A stretch of 64,000 bases of DNA from Bryoerythrophyllum caledonicum (lineage: Eukaryota > Streptophyta > Bryopsida > Pottiales > Pottiaceae), in the NCBI GenBank assembly GCA_963971425.1, contig OZ020518.1, forward strand, positions 8,039,989-8,103,988, read 5' to 3'. The stretch's first letter is position 1. Each line of letters starts with the position of its first letter. Positions 47,823 to 58,941 of the stretch are shown here, piece by piece. The notes below the pieces were generated by a model. It searched no databases, was not told the DNA's origin, and saw only the letters and a list, made by a program, of their open reading frames with translations. Both the position numbers and the translations under genes were made by a program.

Positions 47823-48154
47823 AACTTGTGGAAGACGTGGGCCTGGAGTTGCTGGACTAGGGATTCAAGTGTTGGGGTAGGTCGATAATGGGTGAAATAG
47901 GTCGTTGGTTGTGTTTGGGGAAGGTTGGAGGGGATGTGGTAGGTCGTTGGCCTGTTGAGAGAGGTTGTGGAGGGGTTGGGTAGGTCGCTAGTCTTGATGG
48001 GGTGGGTCGCAAGTCTGGTTGGGTGTGTCGCAGGTCTGGTTGGGTAGGTCGCGAGTTAGGGTTTGGGTGGGTCGCTGTTCCGGGTTTGGGTGGATCGCTG
48101 TTGCGGTAGGGGGGGTCTCTCGTCTTGGGACTGTTTCCACGAGTGTAAGCAAGC

Positions 48155-48870
48155 CTTCCCCAATTAACAACGGCCTTCCCCGATTAACAACGACCTTCCG
48201 TGAGTTGGTGTATCGGTGCTGTAATATTCCCTGATCGCCTTGCTTCTCTCTTGTATGCAGGTAGCTTGTGAGTTCGAGTGCTCCTTGAAGGTCTCTGTCT
48301 CGTGTTCTGATCGCCTTGCTTCTCTCGTGTGTACAGGGAGCTTGTGAGTTTGAGTGCTCCTTGAAGGTCTCTGTCTCTTGTTGTGTATATGTCCAGGCTG
48401 TTGATGAGTGTTGTCCCCTAACTCCGCGTCTGTGATTGCTTGTATCGGGGGTCGTTGTGTTTGTGATGATGAACGTTGTATCACTTTGTCGTTTTGTCGG
48501 TGTCAATTCTTGCGCCTTGGTGCGCGGTGTTGCTGTATCGGTGTTGTTGTATGAGGTCCTACGCCTTGGTGACGGGTTCCTGCACTTCGGTATCGAGTTC
48601 CTGTACCTCGGTGTCGTCCAAGTCGGGGTTGGGGTCTTGTATTGTGGTCTAAGTTCCTGTATCGGTCTGTGTCGTCCGAGTCGGGTCGGGGTCTTGTATT
48701 GACGTCGAAGTTCCTTGGTGTCGTCCAAGTCGGGGTCACGGTATTGTTCTATAGTTGAAGTTCCTGTGTCGTTGTGTTGGTGTCCAGTTCCTGCACCTTG
48801 GTGTCAGGTTCCTTCACTTCGGTGTTGAGTTCCTGCACCTCGGTGTTGTCCAGGTCCGGGTCAAGGTTTA
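48155..48870. repeat. Tandem repeats in the presumed LINE leader
   Basis: A 76-bp unit is duplicated head to tail at 48231-48306 and 48307-48382 (starts CTGATCGCCTTGCTTCTCTC). Just upstream, AATTAACAACGGCCTTCCCC / GATTAACAACGACCTTCC is a ~19-bp repeat. From 48545 to 48870 a ~70-bp unit with GTGTCGTCCAAGTCGGGGT, CTTGTATTG and AAGTTCCTG recurs about five times. Leader monomers are common promoters in LINEs; that role here is inference. Confidence 0.65.
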
Positions 48871-49064
48871 TGTTTCTGCCTGTGCCGTTGTCTTTCTGGG
48901 GTTCTACCTCTTGCAATACTAAGGTTTTCTGTTGCTATAGGTTGGGGGATCCGGATGGGGTTAAGTGTTACTCTTCACTCCGTCGCTCATTGGGAGGTGT
49001 TGGGCCAAGCTTGATGCGTAGACTTTGTTGCGTCCTCTATATGCCTGCAAGATTATAGGGAAAA

Positions 49065-50100
49065 ATGCGCGACGCTTCCGCGCACTATTGTAGATGTGGA
49101 GATCTCTATGTGTGTACAAAGGTCTTGTGATCTAGGGTTAGGTTATACTTATTTGGTTAGGCAAATGCTATCACTGTTGGTGGTCTATGTAACTTATGAG
49201 ATTGTATCAAGAAGAAATTTGTGAAACATCGAGTGTTGGCTAATTGTGTGTGAGCTGCAGATCTAATGCATTAATCAAAGAAGTGGAAGGAGTAAGAATC
49301 TTTAATAGAACTTAGAGAGGTAGATGCGTTTCTTGATGCTGATGTGTGTGGTGTACGCTTGTTGTTGCTGATTGTGGTGCACTCCAGGGTTGCGGATGTC
49401 TCTGCTTGAACTCCAAATTGCTAGTGTTGTGGATCTTGGGTTGTGGAAAGTTGTTGTAATGTAGTTGTGTCGATCTTGTCTTTCTTGCTATACTTGTAAA
49501 GGTGAATAACTGGGTTGGGGAGGTGCGTCGACTAAGAGAGAGGCCTACAGATGTGGTATCCGGCTTTCAAATCTGGAGCGGATCTTGTGGCACAAGGCTA
49601 AGTTACATCTACGTGCCAACACTTGCTCCCATGCTTCTCAAAAAATGCACACCATAGATTTAACTCTCTTGCGTTCACTCCTCAAACTCCAGATCTGTTT
49701 CTTGTGAGCCCTTTCCAACGTGATCTGTTTCCCAAGCCTCTCTTACTTCTCGAATCTAAAATGTATGGGGAGCTCTCACCAAGATCACCCACCTCTTGGC
49801 CCCCACAACCTTTTCACTGAGGCTAAGTCTCCCCTCCCCTCACGAGAGATTTCGGAGCTCACTCAGTCTGCATTCCCACGACTCTCCCGCACCCCAACAC
49901 TTTACAAGGGCCAATATTCTACATGTATGATGTCGTATTTGAACATGGTAAGGTTGAGATATTGAAATGACCTCCAAATGAAAGATGTTAGTTGAAGAAT
50001 TTTCAATTTGAAGATGTAAGTCTTGCTAAGCTTTAGTATTTTTTTGTATTCTAGAGAGTAAAATACGTCCCTGTATATATGGTTCTTGACTGACGTTTAA
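49065..50100. other. Spacer without recognised genes
   Basis: No family recognised. GTGTTGGC near 49233 and GCCAACAC near 49615 are an inverted pair with LTR-like TG..CA ends, but there is no primer-binding site or partner copy to support an LTR. Confidence 0.35.
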
Positions 50101-50103
50101 GGG

Positions 50104-50892
50104 TTAACCCTTGAGTGCCCACGAGAGCCAAAATGGGACTTTGGAGGTGTTACAACGTAATTTGCATGAAATTCATGGGGAACTAGCTTGTGAAATGTGC
50201 AATTCGGATTTGTGCACACATATATGAATACTTTGCAAAAATCATATCATGATTTGGAGTGATAGAGCTCTTGCAAAAGCTAGGAATACAACACAAAATT
50301 CATCAAATATATTTGAATACCATGTCAAATACTATGTTGTATTTCATACACATGCAAAATGATTTTGATCTTAAATTTTGATTGAATTTTTTCTTTTAAA
50401 GATTCTTCATTGTTTTGTGATTGTCGATCTCTCTCATTGCATACAAAACTTCCATTTTAATTTCTATAAGTTTGGAACATTTCCGTTTACAATCATGTAG
50501 ACAAAAGTAAAAAAATCATCAATAATCATGTATAAATGTTTTCTTCACGTATGACATGTCAATGCCATGCTATCAACCTAGTGCACATGTGAACCTCTTT
50601 TATTTAAAGTACAAAAATCCTTCCAAGAATCTATTGATGGATAAAGTAGTATAACCTCCAAAGTCCACAATTTTCATTACCAATATACGGTATCTTTCAA
50701 CACTATAATCTATTCCATCAACCGTTGGATGTTGTGTAAGTTTTCCCCAAAGTTTACGTTATGGTTTGAGTTCAATTTTGTAAGGTTGGATACTAAAATT
50801 AGGCATTGTATTTCCATCAAAGTTAGTTCAAAGAAAAAATTCAGCACATATCTTGGTTTTGGAGAAACATGACCTGGGCGCTAAAGGGTCAA
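50104..50892. mobile_element. TTAA-associated non-autonomous element, about 780 bp
   Basis: The left edge is TTAA then CCCTTGAGTGCCC. The right edge is GGGCGCTAAAGGG then TCAA, a near-perfect inverted repeat with a decayed TTAA. The last ~240 bp (about 50650-50888) are repeated at 54145-54368. It belongs to the same broad CCC/GGG, TTAA group as 30507-31446 but with different internal sequence. Confidence 0.6.
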
Positions 50893-51269
50893 AGAGAATT
50901 CTACTTTGCAGATTTCATTACATTCATATAGAATGAATATCTACAATACATTGCCACACGATATGTGGCACTTTTATTCATTGAAATTAAATTCATTCCG
51001 AGAATTTGATTGGAATTTTTCCTTAATCTCTAATTGCTCACCAAAAGCACTCAAAAATTGTGCAAGAATAGCCTGAGGTTCAAGAATTTTTTATACACAT
51101 TTATTTTTGTAAACTTAAATTTAATGAAATGTGAATCCAAATTGTTAAAGCAAAGTTTGATGTTTCATCTTATACGTTTATTAGTATAAAATCCAAACCA
51201 ATGAATTAAAAAAATATTTTTTTCTTATGTGGATTAGAAAAACATTCTTTGACTGAAAAAATATTTAAC

Positions 51270-53686
51270 TAAGGGCCGCTTTACACTATGGTGGAGAACT
51301 CCACCGGTCAAGAATTCAAGGGAAATGGAGCAATATGATTGGAGAAAAAATTGTTCTTCACCGGATTGGGTTTACACTACGGCCAAGACTTGACCGGTGG
51401 AGAATTTCAAGCATGGATGAAAAAATGACATGGATGCCTATGTGGCAACACTTTTTTGAAGAGGTCTTCTCCTCTGGATTAGTTTCTTGTCCGACCTCAA
51501 CCCCCCGGACAAGAAACCAAACCACTGGAGAAGAAGAACTTACTTAAAATATTCTTCCCCCCCTGAAATTCGCAATTCGTTGCAAATCCTCTGATACAGC
51601 TTGCATCACCAAAGAGGTGTTTCTCTTTGGCTTTGCAATACTCTGCAGAAATCTTCAGTTACCAAAGTAGTGTTGGTGAGTTCTCTAATCTTTCTGCATT
51701 AATGTTTTTTGAAAAACCTAGACTTTTAAAAAATTTCCTGCAGATCAAGTTCTTGATTCTTCTTCCATGAGTGTCTAATTTGAAAAAAAATTGTTGGGTT
51801 AGTTGCGCAATTTTTTCTAGTTTGTGTGGTACAATTTTCAAGTTGATGCGATGAGTATTGAGTGAGTTACTGACATTTTTGTGGACGGGGGTTCTGCCGA
51901 AAACATTCTGGGTCAGTTTTGAACAGTCCAATTTTGGCGTGCTGTAACTTCTTGATGGAAGGTCGTTTTTCACTGTTTGTGTTTCGGAAAGATGCGCATT
52001 TTTGTCTAGTTTCTTTGGTACAATTTTTAAGTTGATGCGATGAGTATTGAGTGAGTTACTGCCATTTTAGTGGAAGGGGGTTCTGCCGAAAACATTCTGG
52101 GTCAGTTTTGAACAGTCCAATTTCGGCGTGCTGTAATTTCTTGATGGAAGGTCGTTTTCCAATGTTTGTTTTTTTTAAAAGATGCGCATTTTTGTCTAGT
52201 TTCTTTGGTACAATTTTCAAGTTGATTCAATGAGTAACGATTGAGTTACTGACATTTTCGTGGAATGGGGTTCTGCCGAAAAAATTCTGGGTTAGTTTTG
52301 AACAGTCCAATTTCGGCGTGCTGTAACTTCTTAATGGAAGGTCGTTTTCCGAAGTTTGTTTTTCTGAAAGATGCGCCTTCTTTTCTAGTTTCTTTGGTAC
52401 AATTTTCAAGTTGATACAATGAGTATTGAGTGAGTTACTGACATTTTAGTGGAAGAGGGTTCTACCGAAAACATTCTGGGTCAGTGGGTCAGTTTTGAAC
52501 AGTGAAATTTCGGCGTGCTGTAATTTCTTGATGGAAGGTTGTTTTTCAATGTTTTTTTTTTCAAAGATGCGCAATTTTGTCTTGTTTGTGTGGGACAATT
52601 TTCAAGTTGATGCAATGAGTATTGAGTGAGTTACTGACATTGTTGTCAAGGCATATCTTATCTTTATTTTTATTTTTATATTGAAATCTTTTGAGATTTG
52701 TTTTTCACACTCTTCCAATGTGTAAAAATCATTTCATTTCTACTAGTTGGGTAAATTATTGTCCACATAAAAAACAAAGTCGTGAAGTTTCACACTAATT
52801 TTATTTTTTCAAATTGTGTGTTATTTTTCATATTTAATTTTTATAATTACTGTATTGAAAATATTGTATACCAACGTCATATCGTCTTTTTACAATATGA
52901 TCTCAAGAAGGATTGAAATTTGAAACAATATTGATTTTATGTCAATATTGATATGGAATGCGATTATGACCCATATGGAATCTATATGACCATAAGAAAT
53001 ATATATCTCTGATATGTTTTACATATGAACAAAAGTGCCTTCTATTTTCCTTGATGTAATTTTGGTAAATAAATTTTGAACAACTGAATTGATTTTTTTT
53101 TTGTAGTATAAAAATTGTAAAGTAGAACCCACAGTAAGCACATAGATGTGTTGTTACTTAAACTAATGTCAACATCAACAAGCCTTATGTGGTAATTGAA
53201 GAAAAGGCAAGCAAATAATTAAAAGGTTTGAAAGAGATCAAGTATAACATGGTTGTGTGTGCTAACATCATGTAAATTGTAGTCATGTGAAATTTTTACC
53301 ACACAAAGTAGACAAGTAGGGGCTTTTTTCCCAACAACTATTACTACATTTAGACATTTGATGCAAAAGATATAAATTTTTGTAGTTCAACGGAGCCCAT
53401 AATGTACATAATATGTCCATGGAGACCATTAGAAATTGTCGTTTTCATTGGCTAGCATAAACTTTCTTGGTGGTGAAGTTCACCGGTGGTCTTCACCTTA
53501 TGAAATTGGCCGGTGGACTTCACCGTTGGGTGTTTACACTACTAACCGGTGAAGACTTCTTCATGCATTACTTTATTCTTTTTTTGTCTTGTCCAACATC
53601 CACCGCTCGCCTCAAATAACCATGTCTTGGCCGAGACTTCTTGACCGGCCGGTGGAGTTCTCCACCATAGTGTAAAGCGGCCCTAA
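51270..53686. mobile_element. PIF/Harbinger-like element, 2,411 bp, TAA target duplication
   Basis: TAA (51270-51272) precedes GGGCCGCTTTACACTATGG, and the right end is its complement (CCATAGTGTAAAGCGGCCC) followed by TAA (53684-53686). The inverted repeat is perfect for 35 bp and continues after a 4-bp indel. GGGCC ends with a 3-bp TAA/TTA duplication are typical of PIF/Harbinger. No transposase is recognised inside, only a satellite array and AT-rich DNA. Subterminal ACCGGTGAAG-type words repeat near both ends. Confidence 0.8.
51790..52640. repeat. 189-bp satellite array inside the Harbinger-like element
   Basis: About 4.5 head-to-tail units. The marker AGTTGATGCGATGAGTATTG starts at 51841, 52030, 52220, 52409 and 52605, giving periods of 189, 190, 189 and 196. 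Each unit also has GTTCTGCCGAAAACATTCTGG and GGCGTGCTGTAA. The period is 63 codons, so minus-strand frames run over parts of it, but stops and repetition argue against coding. Confidence 0.85.
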
Positions 53687-54144
53687 GTATGGAATTTTCT
53701 CCCATTTATAAACTTTTGAAACCAATGAAGAAACATTATTTTATCCGCTGCCAACAGATACTTCCCATCATTAGCAACTTTCAATGGCCAAAATTGTGTT
53801 CTCATTGAACAAATGAGGTGTTTTGACATCTAAAGTTCTTATAGATGTCAAAATATATCATACATGTCTGGTTTAGGTATAAATTAGTGAGTTGTGGCCT
53901 TCAAGGGATTATTGACAAGGTACTTATATAGTTGTTGGTAGATTTCCAGTAATATTTGTGGACTTGTTTTTGTTCATAATTAGTTAAATCTTTGATTTTG
54001 GCAACGTGTGAAGACCTTTGACTTGCCTTAAAAAAATTGCAGTAGGAAGGGTTCTTCTTTAAATCTGAAAGGAAATAAAATGAGTCATAGTATTAAAATC
54101 ACAATGACAATAGAAGGATGCAAATAGAAATAGAAATTATCCAA

Positions 54145-54372
54145 GTTGACTAAAGCCCACAATATTCATTACCAATATAGGGTAACTTTAAACACTATAA
54201 TCTATCCCATTAATTGTTGAATGTTGTGCAAATTTTCCCCAAAGTTGAGGTCATGGTTTGAGTTCAATTTTGTAAGTTTGGATACTAAAATTTCCGTCAA
54301 AGTTAGTTCAAAGAAATAAATCAGCACATTTCTTGGTTTTGGAGAAACATGACTTGGCCATTAAAGGGTTAA
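54145..54372. repeat. Partial second copy of the 50104-50892 element (right part)
   Basis: ATTCATTACCAATATAGGGTAACTTT through TTGGTTTTGGAGAAACATGACTTGG mirrors 50670-50880 in the same direction, ending GGCCATTAAAGGG TTAA. The final TTAA is shared with the next element. The left part was not found. Confidence 0.6.
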
Positions 54373-54597
54373 CCCCTAAAAGACCAAGGCCCTTTTAGAG
54401 GAATTTCTACTCTATCAATTAAAATTTGCCGAGATGAACTTTTGAGGGATGAAACCGTAGGATCTTCTTCTAAATCTACATGTCAAGATGATGTGGTGAA
54501 AATTTTGTAGATTTTGGACGGTATGGATTGAAAAATGATTGTTGTCAAAGTGTCAAGCTTTGTACCCCACAGGTACACTTGGTCCTTTATGAGTTAC
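54369..54597. mobile_element. Short TTAA-flanked element, about 220 bp
   Basis: TTAA (54369-54372) then CCCCTAAAAGACCAAGG. The right side is CTTGGTCCTTTATGAG then TTAC. The ends are inverted for about 15 of 18 bases. Internal sequence differs from the 932-bp family although the outer ends match it, so it may be a further-deleted derivative. Confidence 0.5.
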
Positions 54598-56384
54598 ATT
54601 ATTAATATTCATGTTTGCAATACACATTGTATGTCAATGTGAACTATCACCATGTGCATCTTCAATTCCTAAGAGCAAAAGTCTTCAAGTCCCGAGGTGG
54701 GCTTTTGCAAATCTCGTGCAACTTTCTTTGATTGCAATGTCTATTTTTAGTTCTTGAAATTTTGTATGAAGATGCAAGAAGGTAAGGAGTTGTGTGGCTA
54801 AATTAATTTTAGTTGCATTAGATCAATAGAATTTTTCTATGTTAAATTTATTCTCATCCAAAGTTTTGCTTTACCTCTATTGAATGCGATAATTTTTTTA
54901 ATATAAGTAAACAGTATGATCTTATTTGAGATTTTTAGAATAAAATTCTTCCATAGTGCAAAACTTTCATTCCAAGGAGATACAAAGTTTTCACACCTTG
55001 TCAAACAAGATGTTGAAACATTTCTATTCCCTCATAAAAAATTTACTCATTTGATTTAAAAAAGATTCCCTCATAATTTTTGTTTTTTACTCATTTGATT
55101 TAAAAAAATATTCCCTCATAATTTTTGTTTTCTACTCATTTGATCATTTTTACTTCAAAATGTTTCACGAATATCTACTTTGGCAGTTTGGATTTCATTT
55201 TTTTTTGAATTAAGTATATTATATATGGAATTTGTTTTGGCTAATTTTAAACCTTCCTTCATTGCATATTTTAAAAATGAAATTGCTTCATTCTCTTTCA
55301 CGTTTGAAAATTGGCTTACTAGGAACCAACATCATGTACTGTACATTTGTGGCCCCTTGCATGGCCTCGTTGTTTAAGGGTTAAGCAAACATGTATGTAC
55401 AGTACAATAGGGTGACATTCAAATTGGCCGTTTAGTAGTTCCAGGGATAGTGTCCTACACTGCTGCCAACTTTGACACCCTCCCCAAAGCTGAGAAATTG
55501 TTATTTTACCATGAAAATTTGGGGACAGCATCATCTTTATGTTGAAAACATGCATATCAAATTTCAAGTCCAGGAGACTTATACAAAAAAACTTATGCAA
55601 GATCTACCAACATGGGATAGCTGTGAGAAAAGTGTCACAGCTGCCAACTTTGACACCCTCCCAAGAATTGAGGAAATTTTTTTTGCCCATGAAATTTTTG
55701 GAGCAAAAACATTTTTATGTTGTTTGCATGTGTGGAAAATTTCAAGTCCAAAAGACCCATACGAAAAATAATATTCCAAATCTACCAACATGTGTAGTTT
55801 TGAGAAACAAAGGAGAAAACCATTTTACTACTTCCAACTTTGACGCCCTCCTTAGGATTGAGTTTTTGTTGATACATAATGAAATTTTTGGCACAAGATC
55901 ACCTCTACGCTGGTAACATGTGGGATAAATTTCAAAGCCAAAAGACATACATAAAAAAAGTTATTCCATATCTATCAACATGTGTAACTATGATAAACAA
56001 TTTGAAGGTCATATTGAAAATGTCAAAGTATCTTTGACACCTCATGCTTTTTCGTTGAACTCAATCATGTGAGTAAGCCACCAAACATAAATGCTTCTCA
56101 AAAAGATCAATAATATCTAAATGAAGAAGTGAAGAGGTGTTCCATGCAGAAGAATCCACTTGGCCATAAAGTGTGCATTAGACACATGACAAATTTTTTC
56201 TTCTAAATATCTATTGAACACTATGTAAAGGGAATGGTGTGTGTGATTTGTGATAGACTAAATGTTGAGACAATCCTCAAAATAGAGAGTGTTGTATTGT
56301 GGGATGCATGAGTGTTGATTCACATTGGGCATACATGATGAGTGATTAAGAGCAAAACAATTTTTCATGTATGCATATGGGCTT

Positions 56385-56580
56385 GTGTTTTGGCGACCCT
56401 TCTCTCCTCTCTGCTCCAGCGCCTTGGCTCCCTTCTCTCCCCCTTGCTCTGCTCCAGCCCTGTTCTCTTTCCTCTGCCAATTGTCACGTGTCAATCCTGC
56501 AACCCCCTTTGCTCTGCTCTAGCCCCTTGGCCCCCTTCTCTCTCCCTTGCTCTGCTCTAACCCCTACTCTACTGCTGTAG
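56385..56580 (+). repeat. CT-rich direct repeats upstream of the transposase
   Basis: CTTCTCTC..CTTGCTCTGCTC(C/T)A and CCTTGGC(T/C)CCCTTCTCTC recur twice within 200 bp. The whole stretch is C/T-rich on the plus strand. It lies between the left arm and the start codon, so it could be the element's promoter; not testable here. Confidence 0.5.
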
Positions 56581-56607
56581 CTAGCATCACGCACTCTATA
56601 AGTTTAT

Positions 56608-57618
56608 GATGGCAATTTCAGATGAAATTCGTGCTCGCATCATAGGTTTGAGTGAGGGAGGATTTACAGGAGTTCAAATTGCAGCTACTACTAGAGTTCC
56701 TATTAGAACAGTTACAAGGTTAGTAAAAACATTTAGAGAAGATGGAACCTACAAGCGCAAACCTTGCGGAGGAAGTCACGCTTAAAAAGCTTAGTGATAG
56801 AGATGTTCGTAGTATTGTACATTACTCAAAAATTCATCGTTGCTCTTCACTCTCAGAGATTACCAATGCATGTCCTACTCAAGTGTGTAGACGTACTATT
56901 CAAAGGGTCTTACATAAAAATGGCATTTTTAGTCGAATTGCAGTCAAAAAACCTTTTTTGACACCTCGTCACATGTCTCAACGATTAGCTTTTGCTCAAA
57001 AGTACCGCGGATGGAGTGCAAAAGAGTGGGAGCGTGTTGTTTGGACAGATGAATCTACTTTTGAAATTGGAAAAAATTCTCGGCAAATTCATGTTTGGAG
57101 AAGTGCATATGAGCGTTATTCATCAAGTTGTCTAGCTTCTACTTTTAAAAGTGGAAGGACTTCTTTAATGATTTGGGGCGCATTTGCCGGAGGATAAAAG
57201 TCAGAACTTGTCTTTATGCCTAAAGGTCAACGTTCTGCTAAGGATTTTATAGAAGTGGTTTACGATGCCAAATTGGTTCATTTCATGGGTTAAATTCCAC
57301 AAGGAGTGCTTATGGAAGATGGGGCACCCGTCCATAGGAGCAAAATATGTGAAGAATGGAGACAAAGCCACCTTCTCGAAAAATCTCAACTGGCCTCCAA
57401 ACTCTCCCGATCTCAATCCAATCGAGAACGTTTGGAGGATGTTAAAAGATGTTGTGCAACGTGGAAAACAATGCCCTGGAAGCTTAGATGTGTTGAAGGT
57501 AGTTCTTGAAAGAGAGTGGAAGTTAGTCAATGGTACAAAGCTCCTTCAACTATGTCATTCTATGCCCTCTAGGTTACTAGCAGTGATTGACGCTAATGGA
57601 GGACATACACGTTGGTAG
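56608..57618 (+). pseudogene. Tc1-like DD34E transposase, broken
   Basis: Cut-and-paste transposase of the surrounding element. The N-terminus (56608 on) has paired helix-turn-helix features (GFTGVQIAATTRVPIRTVTR; then HRCSSLSEITN, CRRTIQRVLHKNGI). Catalytic residues: first Asp in WTDESTF (about 57050), second Asp in MEDGAPVH (57318-57320), Glu in PDLNPIENVW (57424-57426). The second Asp to Glu distance is 106 nt, i.e. the DD34E spacing plus one inserted base. Breaks: a frameshift near 56760, TAA at 57195-57197, a TAA near 57292, and a frameshift near 57350. All three catalytic acids are kept, so it died recently. Confidence 0.85.
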
Positions 57619-58941
57619 ATATGGAATAACTTTTTTGTGTACATCTTTTGGCTTTGAAATTTATCTCACATGTTACTAGCGTAGAGATGATCTTGTGCCA
57701 AAAATTTCATTATGTATCAACAAAAACTCAATCCTAAGGAGGGCGTCAAAGTTGGAAGTAGTAAAATGGTTTTCTCCTTTGTTTCTCAAAACTACACATG
57801 TTGGTAGATTTGGAATATTATTTTTCGTATGGGTCTTTTGGACTTGAAATTTTCCACACATGCAAACAACATAAAAATGTTTTTGCTCCAAAAATTTCAT
57901 GGGCAAAAAAAATTTCCTCAATTCTTGGGAGGGTGTCAAAGTTGGCAGCTGTGACACTTTTCTCACAGCTATCCCATGTTGGTAGATCTTGCATAAGTTT
58001 TTTTGTATAAGTCTCCTGGACTTGAAATTTGATATGCATGTTTTCAACATAAAGATGATGCTGTCCCCAAATTTTCATGGTAAAATAACAATTTCTCAGC
58101 TTTGGGGAGGGTGTCAAAGTTGGCAGCAGTGTAGGACACTATCCCTGGAACTACTAAACGGCCAATTTGAATGTCACCCTATTGTACAGTACATCATGAT
58201 TAATACATAAAGTTGAAAACTTTGCAATACAAACATCGATGCCAATTGAAGTCAAAGTTTGCTATTTGTCTTAATGTTTATCATCACTTTATATACCAGA
58301 ATCATCCAATCCGTACGATCAAATGTTATGAAAATTTATGAGCATATATTTTTAGTATTTTAGATTAGGGTCTAAAAATTAGAGATAGAAATAAGAAATT
58401 TAAAATTCATACCCACTTTTTCCACTAAAAAAACCATTTTGAAAGGGATTTGGTGAGATATTATCAAGGATTTGTAGGGTTTAAATCAAATCCATATGAT
58501 TTCTAAAACTTCTTGCAAGATCCATTCAAAACTAAAATAGTATACCTTCCAAAATCTACAAATTTCAATATTTACCGTAGGTTAAGGGCACCTTCGGCAC
58601 TTGGATGCCGAATAATTAATTAAAGCCAAAAAAGTGGGTTTGGCTTTCTAAAAGAGATTTTAGAAGATTTCGGCAGGAGTTCACATATTACTATAATTAG
58701 CCTATTTTGACAGCCAAGGGGATTGAACCCAAGACCTCAAGCTCCCTACTTGGAGCTCTTTTGCACACACTTCCAAGAATCAAGGCTTTCCAAGCCATAA
58801 CTCCCCTTTGATGTCCTTTGTGCTCAAAAATTTGGTATATTAATATTTTCTTCAATTTCGGCATTTTTACTCAATAATTTCCCAAATAATTCGTCATGCC
58901 TTTTTTGAATTAATTATAGCCGAAGGTGCCCTTCACCTACG

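Larger units (their letters stand above)
37865..49060 (-). mobile_element. Long non-LTR retrotransposon (LINE), about 11 kb, recently inactivated
   Basis: Minus-strand order 5'-3': repeat-rich leader (49.0-47.85 kb), ORF1 (47822-46275), a G-poor low-complexity spacer, ORF2 (from about 45.2 kb to 37921), and a short 3' tail. ORF2 carries a 2A-like peptide, APE endonuclease, reverse transcriptase, RNase H and a CCHC/PD-type C-terminal region. RT with APE and no LTRs, gag-protease or integrase identifies a LINE. The dual-endonuclease layout fits the Dualen/RandI group. The ends are approximate because no target duplication was found. The sense strand of ORF2 is strongly G-poor (T/G-rich on the plus strand), unlike ORF1. 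Confidence 0.8.
55398..58191 (+). mobile_element. Tc1/mariner element, 2,790 bp, with ~585-bp inverted arms
   Basis: TA (55398-55399) then CAGTACAATAGGGTGACATT. The right end is CACCCTATTGTACAG then TA (58190-58191). The two arms (55400 to about 55985, and about 57605 to 58189) are almost identical inverted copies. Each holds three internal repeats of a CCAACTTTGACACCCTCC block spaced about 180-190 bp. A transposase pseudogene lies between. Very long inverted repeats are unusual for plant mariners. The near-identity of the arms means a young insertion or gene conversion. Confidence 0.88.

Noticed and set aside
49230-49625. Possible solo LTR with GTGTTGGC/GCCAACAC ends
   Set aside because: No target duplication, no second LTR, primer site or coding domain nearby.
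51659-52409. Repetitive minus-strand protein from the 189-bp array
   Set aside because: The frame is kept only because 189 is a multiple of 3; units have stops between them and the array lies in a transposon.
55472-58117. Pairs of identical 70-125-codon frames in the arms of the Tc1 element
   Set aside because: They appear twice only because the inverted arms are copies of each other; no family match.
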